64,000 nt of DNA from Massilia norwichensis (GTDB taxonomy: Bacteria > Pseudomonadota > Gammaproteobacteria > Burkholderiales > Burkholderiaceae_D), in assembly GCF_024753245.1 (NCBI RefSeq), contig NZ_JANUGX010000035.1:1-64000 (forward strand). Direction: 5' to 3'. The notes beneath the pieces were generated by a model, which saw only the letters and a program-made list of their open reading frames with translations, searched no databases and was not told the origin of the DNA. The position numbers and the translations under genes are program-made. Positions 37,827-46,984 of the stretch are shown one piece after another (position 1 is the first letter of the stretch; each line of letters opens with the position of its first letter).

Positions 37827-38315
37827 GTGCAGCTGTTTGATTTGATTGCCACGACAGTCGGAGGACTGGGCTACGAACTCGTCGACGTCGAGCGTGCCGA
37901 GCGAGGCATCCTGCGCGTGTACATCGATTTCCCGGCCGCGGTGGCGGACGAAAAGGGACCGATCTCGGTCGAGGATTGCGCCACGGTGAGCCACCAGCTG
38001 TCGCACGTGTTCACGGTCGAAAACGTGGATTACGAGCGCCTGGAAGTGTCGTCGCCCGGACTGGACCGTCCGGTGCGGACCCTGGCCGACTTCGAACGCT
38101 TTGCCGGCCATGAATGCACCGTCAAGCTGCGCGTCGCGATGCCCGGCACCGCGAACCGCAAGACCTGGACGGGCATCCTGCATGCCCCGGAAGGCGACAA
38201 GATCGGATTGGAATTTGAAGGCAAGGATGGTCCGGCGTTATTGGAATTTACGCTGGCCGAACTGGACAAGGCACGCCTGGTGCCGAAGGTGGATTTTAGG
38301 AGTCGCAAAGCATGA
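37827..38315 (+). CDS. rimP: Ribosome maturation factor RimP
   Basis: Assists 30S subunit maturation. 162 residues with the family core LGYELVDVERAERGILRVYID and YERLEVSSPGLDRPVRTLADFERF in pieces. The start is GTG at 37827, supported by GGAG six bases upstream; no in-frame ATG would leave the conserved N-terminus intact. First gene of the rimP-nusA-infB operon, overlapping nusA by four bases (ATGA). Confidence 0.95.
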   Translation: MQLFDLIATTVGGLGYELVDVERAERGILRVYIDFPAAVADEKGPISVEDCATVSHQLSHVFTVENVDYERLEVSSPGLDRPVRTLADFERFAGHECTVKLRVAMPGTANRKTWTGILHAPEGDKIGLEFEGKDGPALLEFTLAELDKARLVPKVDFRSRKA

Positions 38316-39877
38316 GTCGCGAAATTTTGTTACTGGTTGATGCGCTTGCGCGCGAAAAAAATGTCGATAAAGAGGTCGTGTTCGGCGCGCTCGAGTTCGC
38401 GCTGGCACAGGCCACGAAAAAGCGCTATGAAGGCGAGGTCGACATTCGCGTGAGCATTGACCGCGACACCGGCGAATTCGAAACCTTCCGCCGCTGGCAC
38501 GTGGTGCCGGACGAAGCCGGCCTGCAGCTGCCGGACCAGGAAATCCTGCACTTCGAAGCGAAAGAGCAGATCGCCGACATCGAAGTCGACGAATACATCG
38601 AAGAGCCGATCGAGTCGGTCGAGTTCGGCCGCCGTTTCGCCCAGGACACCAAGCAGGTCGTGCTGCAGCGCGTCCGCGACGCCGAGCGCGAGCAGATCCT
38701 GCAAGACTTCCTGGAGCGCGGCGACGCGCTGGTCACCGGCACCATCAAACGCATGGAGCGCGGCGATGCAATCGTCGAGTCGGGCAAGATCGAAGCGCGC
38801 CTGCCGCGCGACCAGATGATCCCGAAGGAAAACCTGCGCATCGGCGACCGCGTTCGCGCCTTCATCCTGCGCGTCGACCGCAACATGCGCGGCCCGCAGG
38901 TGATCCTGTCGCGTACCGCGCCGGAATTCATCATGAAGCTGTTCGAACTGGAAGTGCCGGAAATCGAACAGGGCCTGCTGCAGATTAAATCCGCAGCCCG
39001 CGACCCGGGCGTGCGCGCCAAGATCGCCGTCTTCACCGCGGACAAGCGTATCGACCCGATCGGTACCTGCGTCGGCATGCGCGGTTCGCGCGTGCAGGCC
39101 GTGACCGGCGAGCTGGGCGGCGAGCGCGTGGACATCGTGCTGTGGTCGGAAGATCCGGCCCAGTTCGTGATCGGCGCGCTGGCCCCGGCCAACGTGTCGT
39201 CGATCATGGTCGACGAAGAGAAGCACGCGATGGACGTGGTGGTCGACGAAGAAAACCTGGCGATCGCGATCGGCCGTTCGGGCCAGAACGTGCGCCTGGC
39301 GTCCGACCTGACCGGCTGGAAAATCAACATCATGACGGCCGAGGAATCGGCCAACAAGGCTGCCCAGGAAACCGCCGTGGTACGCGCGCTGTTCATGGAA
39401 AAGCTGGATGTGGACGAGGAAGTGGCGAATATCCTGGTCGAGGAAGGTTTCTCGAGCCTTGAGGAAATCGCTTACGTCCCCATTTCGGAAATGCTCGAAA
39501 TCGAATCGTTCGACGAAGATACCGTCAACGAACTGCGCACCCGTGCACGCGATGCACTGGTGACCGAAGCGATCGCTTCCGAAGAAGGCCTCGAGGGTAT
39601 GGAAGAGGGGCTGGCCAACCTGGAAGGGATGGACCGCACCACCGCCGGCAAGCTTGGACTGGCCGGCATCAAGACCCTCGAACAATTCGCGGGCCTGGCA
39701 TACGACGAATTCGGCGCCATCCTGGCCCTGCCGACCGACCGTGCCCGTGATTTGATCAAGAACGCATTTAATGATGTGTCTGACGATGAGATGAAACTGG
39801 TCGACGCGAAATACGACGACCGGGCCAAGGCCCTGCAGGCGAAAGCCTGGAGCCAGGTAGAAACGGCCAAGGCATAA
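38312..39877 (+). CDS. nusA: Transcription termination/antitermination factor NusA
   Basis: RNA polymerase-binding factor that modulates pausing, termination and antitermination. 521 residues: N-terminal polymerase-binding domain (MSREILLLVDALAREKNVDK), S1 domain around residues 135-200 (GTIKRMERGDAIVESG), KH1 and KH2 (ERVDIVLWSEDPAQFVIGAL, AIGRSGQNVRLASDLTGWKI), and two acidic C-terminal repeats with helix-hairpin-helix elements (LANLEGMDRTTAGKLGLAGI). The ATG overlaps the rimP stop; AGGAG lies nine bases upstream. Length is slightly above the 495 of E. coli, as usual in this group. Confidence 0.97.
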   Translation: MSREILLLVDALAREKNVDKEVVFGALEFALAQATKKRYEGEVDIRVSIDRDTGEFETFRRWHVVPDEAGLQLPDQEILHFEAKEQIADIEVDEYIEEPIESVEFGRRFAQDTKQVVLQRVRDAEREQILQDFLERGDALVTGTIKRMERGDAIVESGKIEARLPRDQMIPKENLRIGDRVRAFILRVDRNMRGPQVILSRTAPEFIMKLFELEVPEIEQGLLQIKSAARDPGVRAKIAVFTADKRIDPIGTCVGMRGSRVQAVTGELGGERVDIVLWSEDPAQFVIGALAPANVSSIMVDEEKHAMDVVVDEENLAIAIGRSGQNVRLASDLTGWKINIMTAEESANKAAQETAVVRALFMEKLDVDEEVANILVEEGFSSLEEIAYVPISEMLEIESFDEDTVNELRTRARDALVTEAIASEEGLEGMEEGLANLEGMDRTTAGKLGLAGIKTLEQFAGLAYDEFGAILALPTDRARDLIKNAFNDVSDDEMKLVDAKYDDRAKALQAKAWSQVETAKA

Positions 39878-39883
39878 GGGTTG

Positions 39884-39916
39884 TGCAAAGACCGGGGCGG
39901 TGCCGCGGTCTTTGCA
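39884..39916 (+). promoter_or_regulatory. Hairpin in the nusA-infB gap
   Basis: TGCAAAGACCG (39884-39894) pairs perfectly with CGGTCTTTGCA (39906-39916) around an 11-base loop, followed by only three T. It begins seven bases after the nusA stop. The U run is too short for full termination, so partial termination, RNase processing or transcript stabilisation is more likely. Confidence 0.6.
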
Positions 39917-39972
39917 TTTCCAACCCAAGCAAAATTCTTTATCATCTCGCGACACATAGAAAAGAGGACTGA

Positions 39973-42846
39973 ATGGCGAGTAACAACGTAGCCCAATTTG
40001 CCACCGAACTGAAGATGCCTGCAGATTTGCTGCTGACGCAGCTGCGTTCTGCTGGCGTCGAAAAAAGTTCGACGTCAGATCCCTTGTCCAAAGATGATAA
40101 GGATAAGCTGCTGAACCATCTGCGCCGTACCCACGGCACCGCCGAATCCGGCGAAAAGAAGAAAATCACGGTGACCCGCAAGGAAACTTCCGAGATCAAG
40201 CAGGCTGACGCCAGCGGTAAATCGCGCACGATCCAGGTCGAAGTTCGCAAGAAGCGCACCTTCGTGCAGCGCGACGACCTGGTCACGGCCAAGGCTGCCG
40301 CAACCCCGGTCGTCGACGCCGCCGAACAGGCGCGCCGCGACGAGGAAGCGCGCCGCCAGTCGGAACTGCTGGCACGCCAGGAAGCGGAACTGCGCGAAAA
40401 ACAGGAACGCCTGGCAAGGCTCGAATCCGAAAAGGCCGCACAGGCCAAGGCGGCTGAAGAGCAGGCCAAGCGCGATGCCGAAGAGCGCGCCCAGCGTGAA
40501 GCTGCTGCCGCAGCCCAGGCCGCATCCGCAGCCAAGGCCGACGCCGATGCCGGCGCCGCCGATGCTGCCGCCGAAGCCAAGCGCGTCGCCGCCGAGGAAG
40601 CCAAGAAAGCTGCCGCGGAAGACGCCAAGCGCAAGGCCGACGAAGCCGCCAAGGAAGCCGCCGAACGCGCTGCCGCCACCGAGCGCGCACGCAAGGCCGT
40701 GGCCGACGAAGTGGCCCAGATCAAGGCCATGATGGCCCAGCCGCGCCGCGTGATCAAGGCGCCGGAAGTACCGGCACCGAAGCCGAAGGCAGCCGAGCCG
40801 GCGACCCTGCACAAGCCGGCAACGGCCGCCAAGCCGGGCGAAGCCAAGCCGGGCGAGTCGACCAGCAATGGCGCGCGTCCGAAGCCGGGCGACAAGAAGT
40901 CGATCAAGTCGGCCAATGTGGCCTCGACCTGGTCCGACGAGAAGAAGCGCGGCGCCCCGGGCGGCGGCCTCAAAGGCCGTGGCGCACCGTCGACCGGCCG
41001 TGACGGCTGGCGTGCGGGCGGCGGCCGTGGCGGCCGTCGTGGCGGCCATGACGATCGCGAATCGAATTTCCAGGCGCCGACCGAGGCGATCGTGCGCGAA
41101 GTGCACGTGCCGGAAACCATCACCGTGGCCGAACTGGCGCACAAGATGTCCGTCAAGGCATCCGAGGTCATCAAGCAGCTGATGAAGCTGGGCCAGATGT
41201 GCACCATCAACCAGGTGCTGGACCAGGAAACCGCGATGATCGTGGTGGAAGAGATGGGTCACAAGGCCTTCGCTGCTGCCGTCGACGATCCGGAAGCGCT
41301 GCTGGCCGACCAGGGCGAGCACACCGAGTTCGAAGCCAAGCCGCGTGCACCGGTCGTGACCGTCATGGGCCACGTCGACCACGGCAAGACCTCGCTGCTG
41401 GACTACATCCGTCGTGCGAAGGTGGCAGCTGGCGAAGCCGGCGGCATTACCCAGCACATCGGTGCATACCACGTGGATACCCCGCGCGGCATGGTCACCT
41501 TCCTGGATACCCCGGGTCACGAGGCGTTCACCGCCATGCGTGCCCGCGGCGCCAAGGCGACCGACATCGTCATCCTGGTGGTGGCGGCGGACGACGGCGT
41601 GATGCCGCAGACCAAGGAAGCAATTGCTCACGCGAAAGCCGCCGGCGTGCCCCTGGTCGTGGCGATCAACAAGATCGACAAGCAGGGTGCGAATCCTGAC
41701 CGCGTGACCCAGGAGCTGGTTGCCGAAGGCGTGGTGCCGGAAGAATACGGCGGCGATTCGCCGTTCGTGCCGGTGTCCGCGAAGATCGGTACCGGTATCG
41801 ACGAGCTGCTGGAGCAGGTGCTGCTGCAGGCCGAAGTGCTGGAACTGAAGGCGCCGGTGGAATCGCCGGCCCGTGGTCTGGTGGTCGAAGCCCGTCTGGA
41901 CAAGGGCCGCGGCCCGGTCGCCACCATCCTGGTGCAGTCGGGTACCCTGAAGCGCGGCGACGTCGTGCTGGCAGGTTCGTCCTTCGGCCGTGTCCGTGCG
42001 ATGCTGGACGAGAACGGCAAGTCGGTGACCGAAGCCGGTCCGTCGATCCCGGTCGAGATCCAGGGTCTGACCGAAGTGCCGAGCGCCGGCGAAGAAGCCA
42101 TGGTCATGGGCGACGAGCGCAAGGCGCGCGAAATCGCACTGTTCCGTCAAGGTAAGTTCCGCGACGTGAAGCTGGCCAAGCAGCAGGCAGCGAAGCTGGA
42201 AAACATGTTCGACCAGATGGCCGAGGGCGAAGTCAAGAACCTGCCGCTCATCATCAAGACGGACGTGCAGGGCTCGCAGGAAGCGCTGGTCGGTTCGCTG
42301 CAGAAGCTGTCGACCTCGGAAGTGCGTGTGCAGGTCGTCCATGCGGCGGTCGGCGGCATCACCGAGTCGGACGTCAACCTGGCGACCGCGTCGAAAGCAG
42401 TCATCATCGGCTTCAACGCCCGTGCCGACGCCCAGGCGCGCAAGCTGGCCGAGACCAACGGCGTCGACATCCGTTACTACAGCATCATTTACGATGCGAT
42501 CGACGAGATCAAGACGGCACTGTCGGGCATGCTGGCACCGGAGAAGCGCGAAACCGTTACCGGCCAGGTCGAAATCCGCCAGGTCATCCTGGTGTCGAAA
42601 GTCGGCGCGATTGCGGGCTGCCTGGTCACCGATGGTGTGGTCAAGCGTACCTCGTCGGTTCGCCTGCTGCGCAACAACATCGTCATCTGGACCGGCGAGA
42701 TCGACTCGCTCAAGCGCTTCAAGGACGATGCGAAGGAAGTTCGTGCCGGTCTCGAGTGCGGTCTGTCGCTGAAGGGCAACAACGAAATCCAGGTCGGCGA
42801 CGTCCTGGAGGTGTTCGAAGTGACGGAAGTGGCGCGTACGCTGTAA
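39973..42846 (+). CDS. infB: Translation initiation factor IF-2
   Basis: GTPase that brings formyl-methionyl-tRNA to the 30S subunit. 957 residues. IF2 N-terminal domains at both ends of a long charged, Ala/Glu/Lys-rich region: MASNNVAQFATELKMPADLL at the start and TITVAELAHKMSVKASEVIK around residue 385. The G domain begins with GHVDHGKTS at residue 466, followed by DTPGHEAF and NKIDK. Domains IV-VI close the chain. AGAGGA precedes the ATG. An intrinsic terminator follows the gene, separating it from rbfA. Confidence 0.97.
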   Translation: MASNNVAQFATELKMPADLLLTQLRSAGVEKSSTSDPLSKDDKDKLLNHLRRTHGTAESGEKKKITVTRKETSEIKQADASGKSRTIQVEVRKKRTFVQRDDLVTAKAAATPVVDAAEQARRDEEARRQSELLARQEAELREKQERLARLESEKAAQAKAAEEQAKRDAEERAQREAAAAAQAASAAKADADAGAADAAAEAKRVAAEEAKKAAAEDAKRKADEAAKEAAERAAATERARKAVADEVAQIKAMMAQPRRVIKAPEVPAPKPKAAEPATLHKPATAAKPGEAKPGESTSNGARPKPGDKKSIKSANVASTWSDEKKRGAPGGGLKGRGAPSTGRDGWRAGGGRGGRRGGHDDRESNFQAPTEAIVREVHVPETITVAELAHKMSVKASEVIKQLMKLGQMCTINQVLDQETAMIVVEEMGHKAFAAAVDDPEALLADQGEHTEFEAKPRAPVVTVMGHVDHGKTSLLDYIRRAKVAAGEAGGITQHIGAYHVDTPRGMVTFLDTPGHEAFTAMRARGAKATDIVILVVAADDGVMPQTKEAIAHAKAAGVPLVVAINKIDKQGANPDRVTQELVAEGVVPEEYGGDSPFVPVSAKIGTGIDELLEQVLLQAEVLELKAPVESPARGLVVEARLDKGRGPVATILVQSGTLKRGDVVLAGSSFGRVRAMLDENGKSVTEAGPSIPVEIQGLTEVPSAGEEAMVMGDERKAREIALFRQGKFRDVKLAKQQAAKLENMFDQMAEGEVKNLPLIIKTDVQGSQEALVGSLQKLSTSEVRVQVVHAAVGGITESDVNLATASKAVIIGFNARADAQARKLAETNGVDIRYYSIIYDAIDEIKTALSGMLAPEKRETVTGQVEIRQVILVSKVGAIAGCLVTDGVVKRTSSVRLLRNNIVIWTGEIDSLKRFKDDAKEVRAGLECGLSLKGNNEIQVGDVLEVFEVTEVARTL

Positions 42847-42873
42847 TACGGTCGTTCCAACGATTGGAGTAGC

Positions 42874-42925
42874 ATTGGGGCCAGTAGGCCTGCGCCATGG
42901 CGCGGGACGCTGGCCCCAATTTTTT
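42874..42925 (+). terminator. Intrinsic terminator after infB
   Basis: ATTGGGGCCAG (42874-42884) pairs with CTGGCCCCAAT (42910-42920); the loop contains a further GGCCTGCGCCATGGCGC hairpin. The stem runs into six T (42920-42925). It lies 28 bases after the infB stop and ends the rimP-nusA-infB transcript. Confidence 0.9.
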
Positions 42926-42932
42926 GTTACCC

Positions 42933-43010
42933 CGTCGTTCCCGCGCAGGCGGGAACCCAAGTTTTGCGAATGATTACCGGACTTGGATTCCCGCCTGCGC
43001 GGGAATGACG
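42933..43010. repeat. Inverted pair of REP-like TTCCCGCGCAGGCGGGAA repeats
   Basis: Two 30-base units, 42933-42962 and 42981-43010, in opposite orientation and identical at 28 of 30 positions once reversed, separated by 18 bases. Each has the palindromic core TCCCGCGCAGGCGGGA with a CGTC(G/A)T head and a CCAAGT tail. The same family, in GC variants, occurs at 13.9 and 24.04 kb. The pair sits between the infB terminator and rbfA. Confidence 0.88.
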
Positions 43011-43036
43011 GCGCATCAGATAACAATATCTAAATA

Positions 43037-43465
43037 ATGCCTAAACACAGTAAAAGCATTCCATCGCGCGGCCTGCGCGTTGCCGACCAGATCCAGAAGG
43101 ACCTGTCGGAACTCATCGCGTTCGAACTGAAGGATCCGCGCGTGGGGATGGTCACGATCAGCGAAGTCAAGCTGACCCCGGACTACGCCCATGCCAAGGT
43201 CTGGTTCACCCTGCTGAAGGACAGCCCGGAACAGGTCAAGCAGACCCTCGAAGGCCTGAACAAGGCCTCCGGCTACCTGCGCAACCTGCTCGGCAAGCGC
43301 CTGCACATCCACACGCTGCCGCAGCTGCACTTCGTGCACGACACCTCGACCAGCCGCGGCCTGGCCATGTCGGCCCTGATCGACCAGGCGAACGCCAGCC
43401 GCGCCGCCGACTACGTTGACGAGTCGGCCCCGGCGGACACTGACGAAGATTCGGACTCCGAGTGA
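43037..43465 (+). CDS. rbfA: 30S ribosome-binding factor RbfA
   Basis: KH-fold protein needed for late 30S maturation and cold adaptation. 142 residues with RGLRVADQIQKDLSELI, ELKDPRVGMVTISEVKLTPD (in part) and LGKRLHIHTLPQLHFVHDTS motifs; acidic C-terminal tail. No Shine-Dalgarno is visible before the ATG, which is preceded by AT-rich sequence just after the repeat pair. Overlaps truB by four bases (GTGA). Confidence 0.95.
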   Translation: MPKHSKSIPSRGLRVADQIQKDLSELIAFELKDPRVGMVTISEVKLTPDYAHAKVWFTLLKDSPEQVKQTLEGLNKASGYLRNLLGKRLHIHTLPQLHFVHDTSTSRGLAMSALIDQANASRAADYVDESAPADTDEDSDSE

Positions 43466-44382
43466 ACGCACGGCCCCCGAAAAAGCCCCGCGACCTGGTC
43501 GACGGGGTGCTGCTGATCGACAAGCCGGTCGGCCTGTCCTCGAACGATGCGCTGACCAAGGTAAAGCGCATCGTCAACGCCAAGAAGGCCGGCCATACCG
43601 GCACCCTCGACCCGTTTGCCACCGGCCTGCTGCCGCTGTGCTTCGGCGAGGCGACCAAGTTTTCGCAGGACCTGCTGGAAGCGGATAAAACCTATCTGGC
43701 CACCGTGCACCTGGGCATCACGACCACCACCGGCGATACCGAGGGTGAGGTGCTGGAGACGCGCGACGTCGACGTGACGACCGAACAGATCGAAGCCGCG
43801 CTGGCGCGCTTTCGCGGTCCGATCCTGCAGGTGCCGCCCATGTATTCGGCGCTCAAGCGCGACGGCAAGGCGCTGTACGAATACGCGCGCGAAGGCGTGA
43901 CGCTGGAGCGGGAAGCGCGTCCGGTCACCATCCACGAACTGGAAATGGTTGCCATCGCCGCGCCTTTCCTGACGATCCGCGTGAAGTGCAGCAAGGGCAC
44001 CTATGTGCGCGTGCTCGGCGAGGACATCGGCGCCCACCTCGGCTGCGGCGCCCACCTGAGCGCGCTGCGCCGGGTGCAGGTCGGCGAGCTGACCACCGCC
44101 AACATGGTGACGCTGGAAGAACTGCAGGCGCATGCCAACCCGCTGTCGCTGCTGGCCCCGGTCGATGCGCTGCTGTCGACTTTCCCGCGTGTGGATTTGA
44201 CGCCGGAACTGGAAAAGCGTTTCCTGAACGGCCAGCGCCTGGCGCTCGGCAAGGAGCCGGTGCCGGTGCCTGCGGAGCAGGGGAGGGTGCGCGTGTATGC
44301 GGGCGGCCGCCTGCTCGGTACTGCCATCCTGCAGGAATATGCGATCCTGGCGCCGGAGCGCTTGATCGCGGCGAAGCAGTAA
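43462..44382 (+). CDS. truB: tRNA pseudouridine-55 synthase
   Basis: Makes pseudouridine 55 in the T loop of all elongator tRNAs. 306 residues; the catalytic aspartate is D50 in HTGTLDPFATGLLP. Other family segments: GVLLIDKPVGLSSN, PPMYSALKRDGKALYEYAREG (in part) and CSKGTYVRVLGEDIG. Start is GTG at 43462 within the end of rbfA, giving translational coupling. Confidence 0.96.
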   Translation: MNARPPKKPRDLVDGVLLIDKPVGLSSNDALTKVKRIVNAKKAGHTGTLDPFATGLLPLCFGEATKFSQDLLEADKTYLATVHLGITTTTGDTEGEVLETRDVDVTTEQIEAALARFRGPILQVPPMYSALKRDGKALYEYAREGVTLEREARPVTIHELEMVAIAAPFLTIRVKCSKGTYVRVLGEDIGAHLGCGAHLSALRRVQVGELTTANMVTLEELQAHANPLSLLAPVDALLSTFPRVDLTPELEKRFLNGQRLALGKEPVPVPAEQGRVRVYAGGRLLGTAILQEYAILAPERLIAAKQ

Positions 44383-44685
44383 ATATCGCGCGGCGGGCCT
44401 TGAAATCCGCCGCGGCCGCTCCATATCGTCCCTGCCCCGGAACGGCAGCCCCATGCTGCCAGCAGCGTCCGGGACGTCATCAACATTCAACATTTCGCCG
44501 CTACGCTGGTTTTTGGCAGCAAATCGTTGGAAATTCAGGTGTTTTCCCATCGCTGCGGCGCAGCACGACGGATAACCGTGCTATAGTAGCGGGTTCTGGA
44601 AATCGGCTATGCCGAGCGCCACTAGCCGAGCGCCCCTGAGCGGACGCCTCCACCCATCACGCAACATTCACTGTTGAATACGCAT
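44383..44685. promoter_or_regulatory. 303-base gap with extended -10 promoter for typA
   Basis: No gene. TGC followed by TATAGT (44579-44587) is an extended -10 element about 100 bases before typA; there is no good -35, as is common for extended -10 promoters. GC-rich inverted segments lie just after truB (near 44,390-44,420) but without a U run. Confidence 0.5.
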
Positions 44686-46524
44686 ATGTCAGACACCAAA
44701 CGCGCGATTCGTAATATCGCAATCATCGCCCACGTTGACCACGGCAAGACCACCCTCGTGGACCAGCTGCTGCGCCAATCGGGCACTTTCCGTGAAAACC
44801 AGGCGGTCGACACCCGCGTGATGGACTCGAACGATCTCGAAAAAGAACGTGGCATCACGATTCTGTCGAAGAACTGCGCAGTCGAGTACGAAGGCACCCA
44901 CATCAACATCGTCGACACCCCAGGCCACGCCGACTTCGGCGGTGAGGTCGAGCGCGTGCTGTCGATGGTGGACTCGGTGCTGCTGCTGGTCGACGCCCAG
45001 GAAGGCCCGATGCCGCAGACCCGTTTCGTGACCCGCAAGGCACTGGCCCTGGGCCTGAAGCCGATCGTGGTCGTCAACAAGATCGACCGTCCGGGCGCAC
45101 GCGCCGACTGGGCGATCAACCAGACTTTCGAACTGTTCGACAAGCTGGGCGCCACCGACGAGCAGCTGGACTTCCCGATCGTCTACGCTTCGGGCCTGAA
45201 CGGCTACGCCGGCATGGACGAAAGCGTGCGCGGCGGCGACATGAAGCCGCTGTTCGACGCCATCCTGAAATACGTGCCGGTGCGTGACGACAACCCGGAC
45301 GGTCCGCTGCAGATGCAGATCACCTCGCTGGACTACTCGTCCTACGTGGGCAAGATCGGTATCGGCCGTATCAACCGTGGCCGCATCAAGCCGGGCATGG
45401 ACGTGCTGGTCGTGAACGGCCAGGACGACAAGAACCCGATCAAGGGCCGCATCAACCAGGTGCTGAACTTCAAGGGCCTGGAGCGCGTGCAGGTCGAAGA
45501 AGCCGTCGCCGGCGACATCGTGCTGATCAACGGTATCGAAGACATCGGCATCGGCGTGACCGTGACCGCCGTCGATACCCCGGAAGCGCTGCCGATGCTG
45601 ACCGTCGACGAGCCGACCCTGACCATGAACTTCATGGTCAACACCTCGCCGCTGGCCGGCCGCGAAGGCAAGTTCGTCACCAGCCGCCAGCTGCGCGACC
45701 GCCTGGACCGCGAACTGAAGTCGAACGTCGCGCTGCGCGTGATGCCGACCGACGACGACACCATCTTCGAAGTGTCGGGCCGCGGCGAGCTGCACCTGAC
45801 CATTCTGTTGGAAAACATGCGCCGTGAAGGCTTCGAGCTGGCTGTGTCGCGTCCGCGCGTCGTGTTCAAGGACATCGACGGCGTGAAGTGCGAGCCGTAC
45901 GAGAACCTGACCGTCGACGTCGAAGAAGTGAACCAGGGCGGCGTGATGGAAGAACTGGGCCGCCGCCGTGGCGACCTGCAGAACATGGAATCGGACGGCA
46001 AAGGCCGTGTCCGTCTGGAATACCTGATCCCGGCCCGTGGCCTGATCGGCTTCCAGGGCGACTTCATGACCCTGACCCGCGGCACCGGCCTGATGAGCCA
46101 CGTGTTCCACGAATACCTGCCGGTTGAAACCGGCAAGGGCGAACTGGCTGGCCGTCGCAACGGCGTGCTGATCTCGCAGGATGACGGCCAGGCCGTCGCC
46201 TACGCACTGTGGAAGCTGCAGGACCGCGGCCGCATGTTCGTCGAGCACAACACCCCGGTGTACGAAGGCATGATCATCGGCATCCACTCGCGCGACAACG
46301 ACCTGGTCGTCAACCCGATCAAGGGCAAGCAGCTGACCAACGTGCGCGCCTCGGGTACCGACGAAGCCGTGCGCCTGGTGCCGCCGATCCAGATGTCGCT
46401 GGAATACGCCGTCGAATTCATCGAGGACGACGAACTGGTCGAGATCACCCCGAAGAGCATCCGTCTGCGCAAGCGCTTCCTGAAAGAGCACGAGCGTAAG
46501 AAGGCTAGCCGCGAAGCTGCGTAA
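44686..46524 (+). CDS. typA: Ribosome-associated GTPase TypA/BipA
   Basis: Translational GTPase that assists 50S assembly at low temperature and stress. 612 residues from the ATG at 44686 (MSDTKRAIRNIAII); an upstream in-frame TTG is less likely. G domain: AHVDHGKTTLVDQLL, DTPGHADFGGEVERVL and VNKIDRPGARADW. The C-terminal half has PARGLIGFQGDFMTLTRGTG, diagnostic of BipA. Followed by a strong terminator that also serves the convergent neighbour. Confidence 0.97.
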   Translation: MSDTKRAIRNIAIIAHVDHGKTTLVDQLLRQSGTFRENQAVDTRVMDSNDLEKERGITILSKNCAVEYEGTHINIVDTPGHADFGGEVERVLSMVDSVLLLVDAQEGPMPQTRFVTRKALALGLKPIVVVNKIDRPGARADWAINQTFELFDKLGATDEQLDFPIVYASGLNGYAGMDESVRGGDMKPLFDAILKYVPVRDDNPDGPLQMQITSLDYSSYVGKIGIGRINRGRIKPGMDVLVVNGQDDKNPIKGRINQVLNFKGLERVQVEEAVAGDIVLINGIEDIGIGVTVTAVDTPEALPMLTVDEPTLTMNFMVNTSPLAGREGKFVTSRQLRDRLDRELKSNVALRVMPTDDDTIFEVSGRGELHLTILLENMRREGFELAVSRPRVVFKDIDGVKCEPYENLTVDVEEVNQGGVMEELGRRRGDLQNMESDGKGRVRLEYLIPARGLIGFQGDFMTLTRGTGLMSHVFHEYLPVETGKGELAGRRNGVLISQDDGQAVAYALWKLQDRGRMFVEHNTPVYEGMIIGIHSRDNDLVVNPIKGKQLTNVRASGTDEAVRLVPPIQMSLEYAVEFIEDDELVEITPKSIRLRKRFLKEHERKKASREAA

Positions 46525-46541
46525 TCGCGCTTTTGCTGAAC

Positions 46542-46572
46542 AAAAAACCCGCTGCTTGCAGCGGGTTTTTTT
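46542..46572. terminator. Bidirectional intrinsic terminator between typA and the T6SS island
   Basis: ACCCGCTGC pairs with GCAGCGGGT around TT (centre 46556-46557), flanked by A6 on one side and T7 on the other, so it works on both strands. It ends typA (plus) and the immunity gene (minus). Confidence 0.92.
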
Positions 46573-46586
46573 ATGGACGATGAACA

Positions 46587-46982
46587 CTAACATGGCACAC
46601 GTACGTCGCCCTCTCCGGTGCGTAAATTGATGCCGATCCAGCACCGATAATGAGCGTTTGCCGGGTTTTCCAACCGTTCAGTGTACGTGCAGAACGCCCC
46701 TTTTCTTCGCCGCTCCCGATGCCCCTTTGCATCGTCACAAACAGGCTTTATATCAGGTCCAATTTGTTCAAAGAGTTGCCTTGCAGATTCGTTTTCGAAA
46801 GCGACGGTAAGAGCGCGATCGGTTTTCGTTGGAAGCTCGGAGTAAGCTGTGTTTCCGGAATGGATTTTGTAATCTGCTTGAAGTGGATGCCACTGGTTCA
46901 GTTCATGCGCTTTTTTGATGTTTTGGCCAGCGCTCGCAGTCTGGCAAAGGCCTACAAGAATTAACAATGTTAATTTGCACAT
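46587..46982 (-). CDS. Putative periplasmic immunity protein for the M74 effector
   Basis: 131-residue protein of no family I recognise. A clear Sec signal peptide (MCKLTLLILVGLCQTASA, cleavage near residue 18) is followed by a small Cys-containing domain (about C82, C98, C113 and the terminal C131), suggesting a disulfide-bonded periplasmic protein. It is the last gene of hcp-endopeptidase-this gene, two bases after the endopeptidase stop and with AGGA seven bases before its ATG. An exported protein encoded directly after a T6SS peptidoglycan hydrolase is the classic position of its immunity factor. More AT-rich than the chromosome around it. Confidence 0.65.
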   Translation of the reverse strand: MCKLTLLILVGLCQTASAGQNIKKAHELNQWHPLQADYKIHSGNTAYSELPTKTDRALTVAFENESARQLFEQIGPDIKPVCDDAKGHRERRRKGAFCTYTERLENPANAHYRCWIGINLRTGEGDVRVPC

Positions 46983-46984
46983 AT

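Noticed and set aside
42933..43010. Repeated palindromes considered as a possible CRISPR array
   Set aside because: Only two units in inverted orientation with one 18-base gap; CRISPR needs several direct repeats with spacers. REP-like pair fits better.
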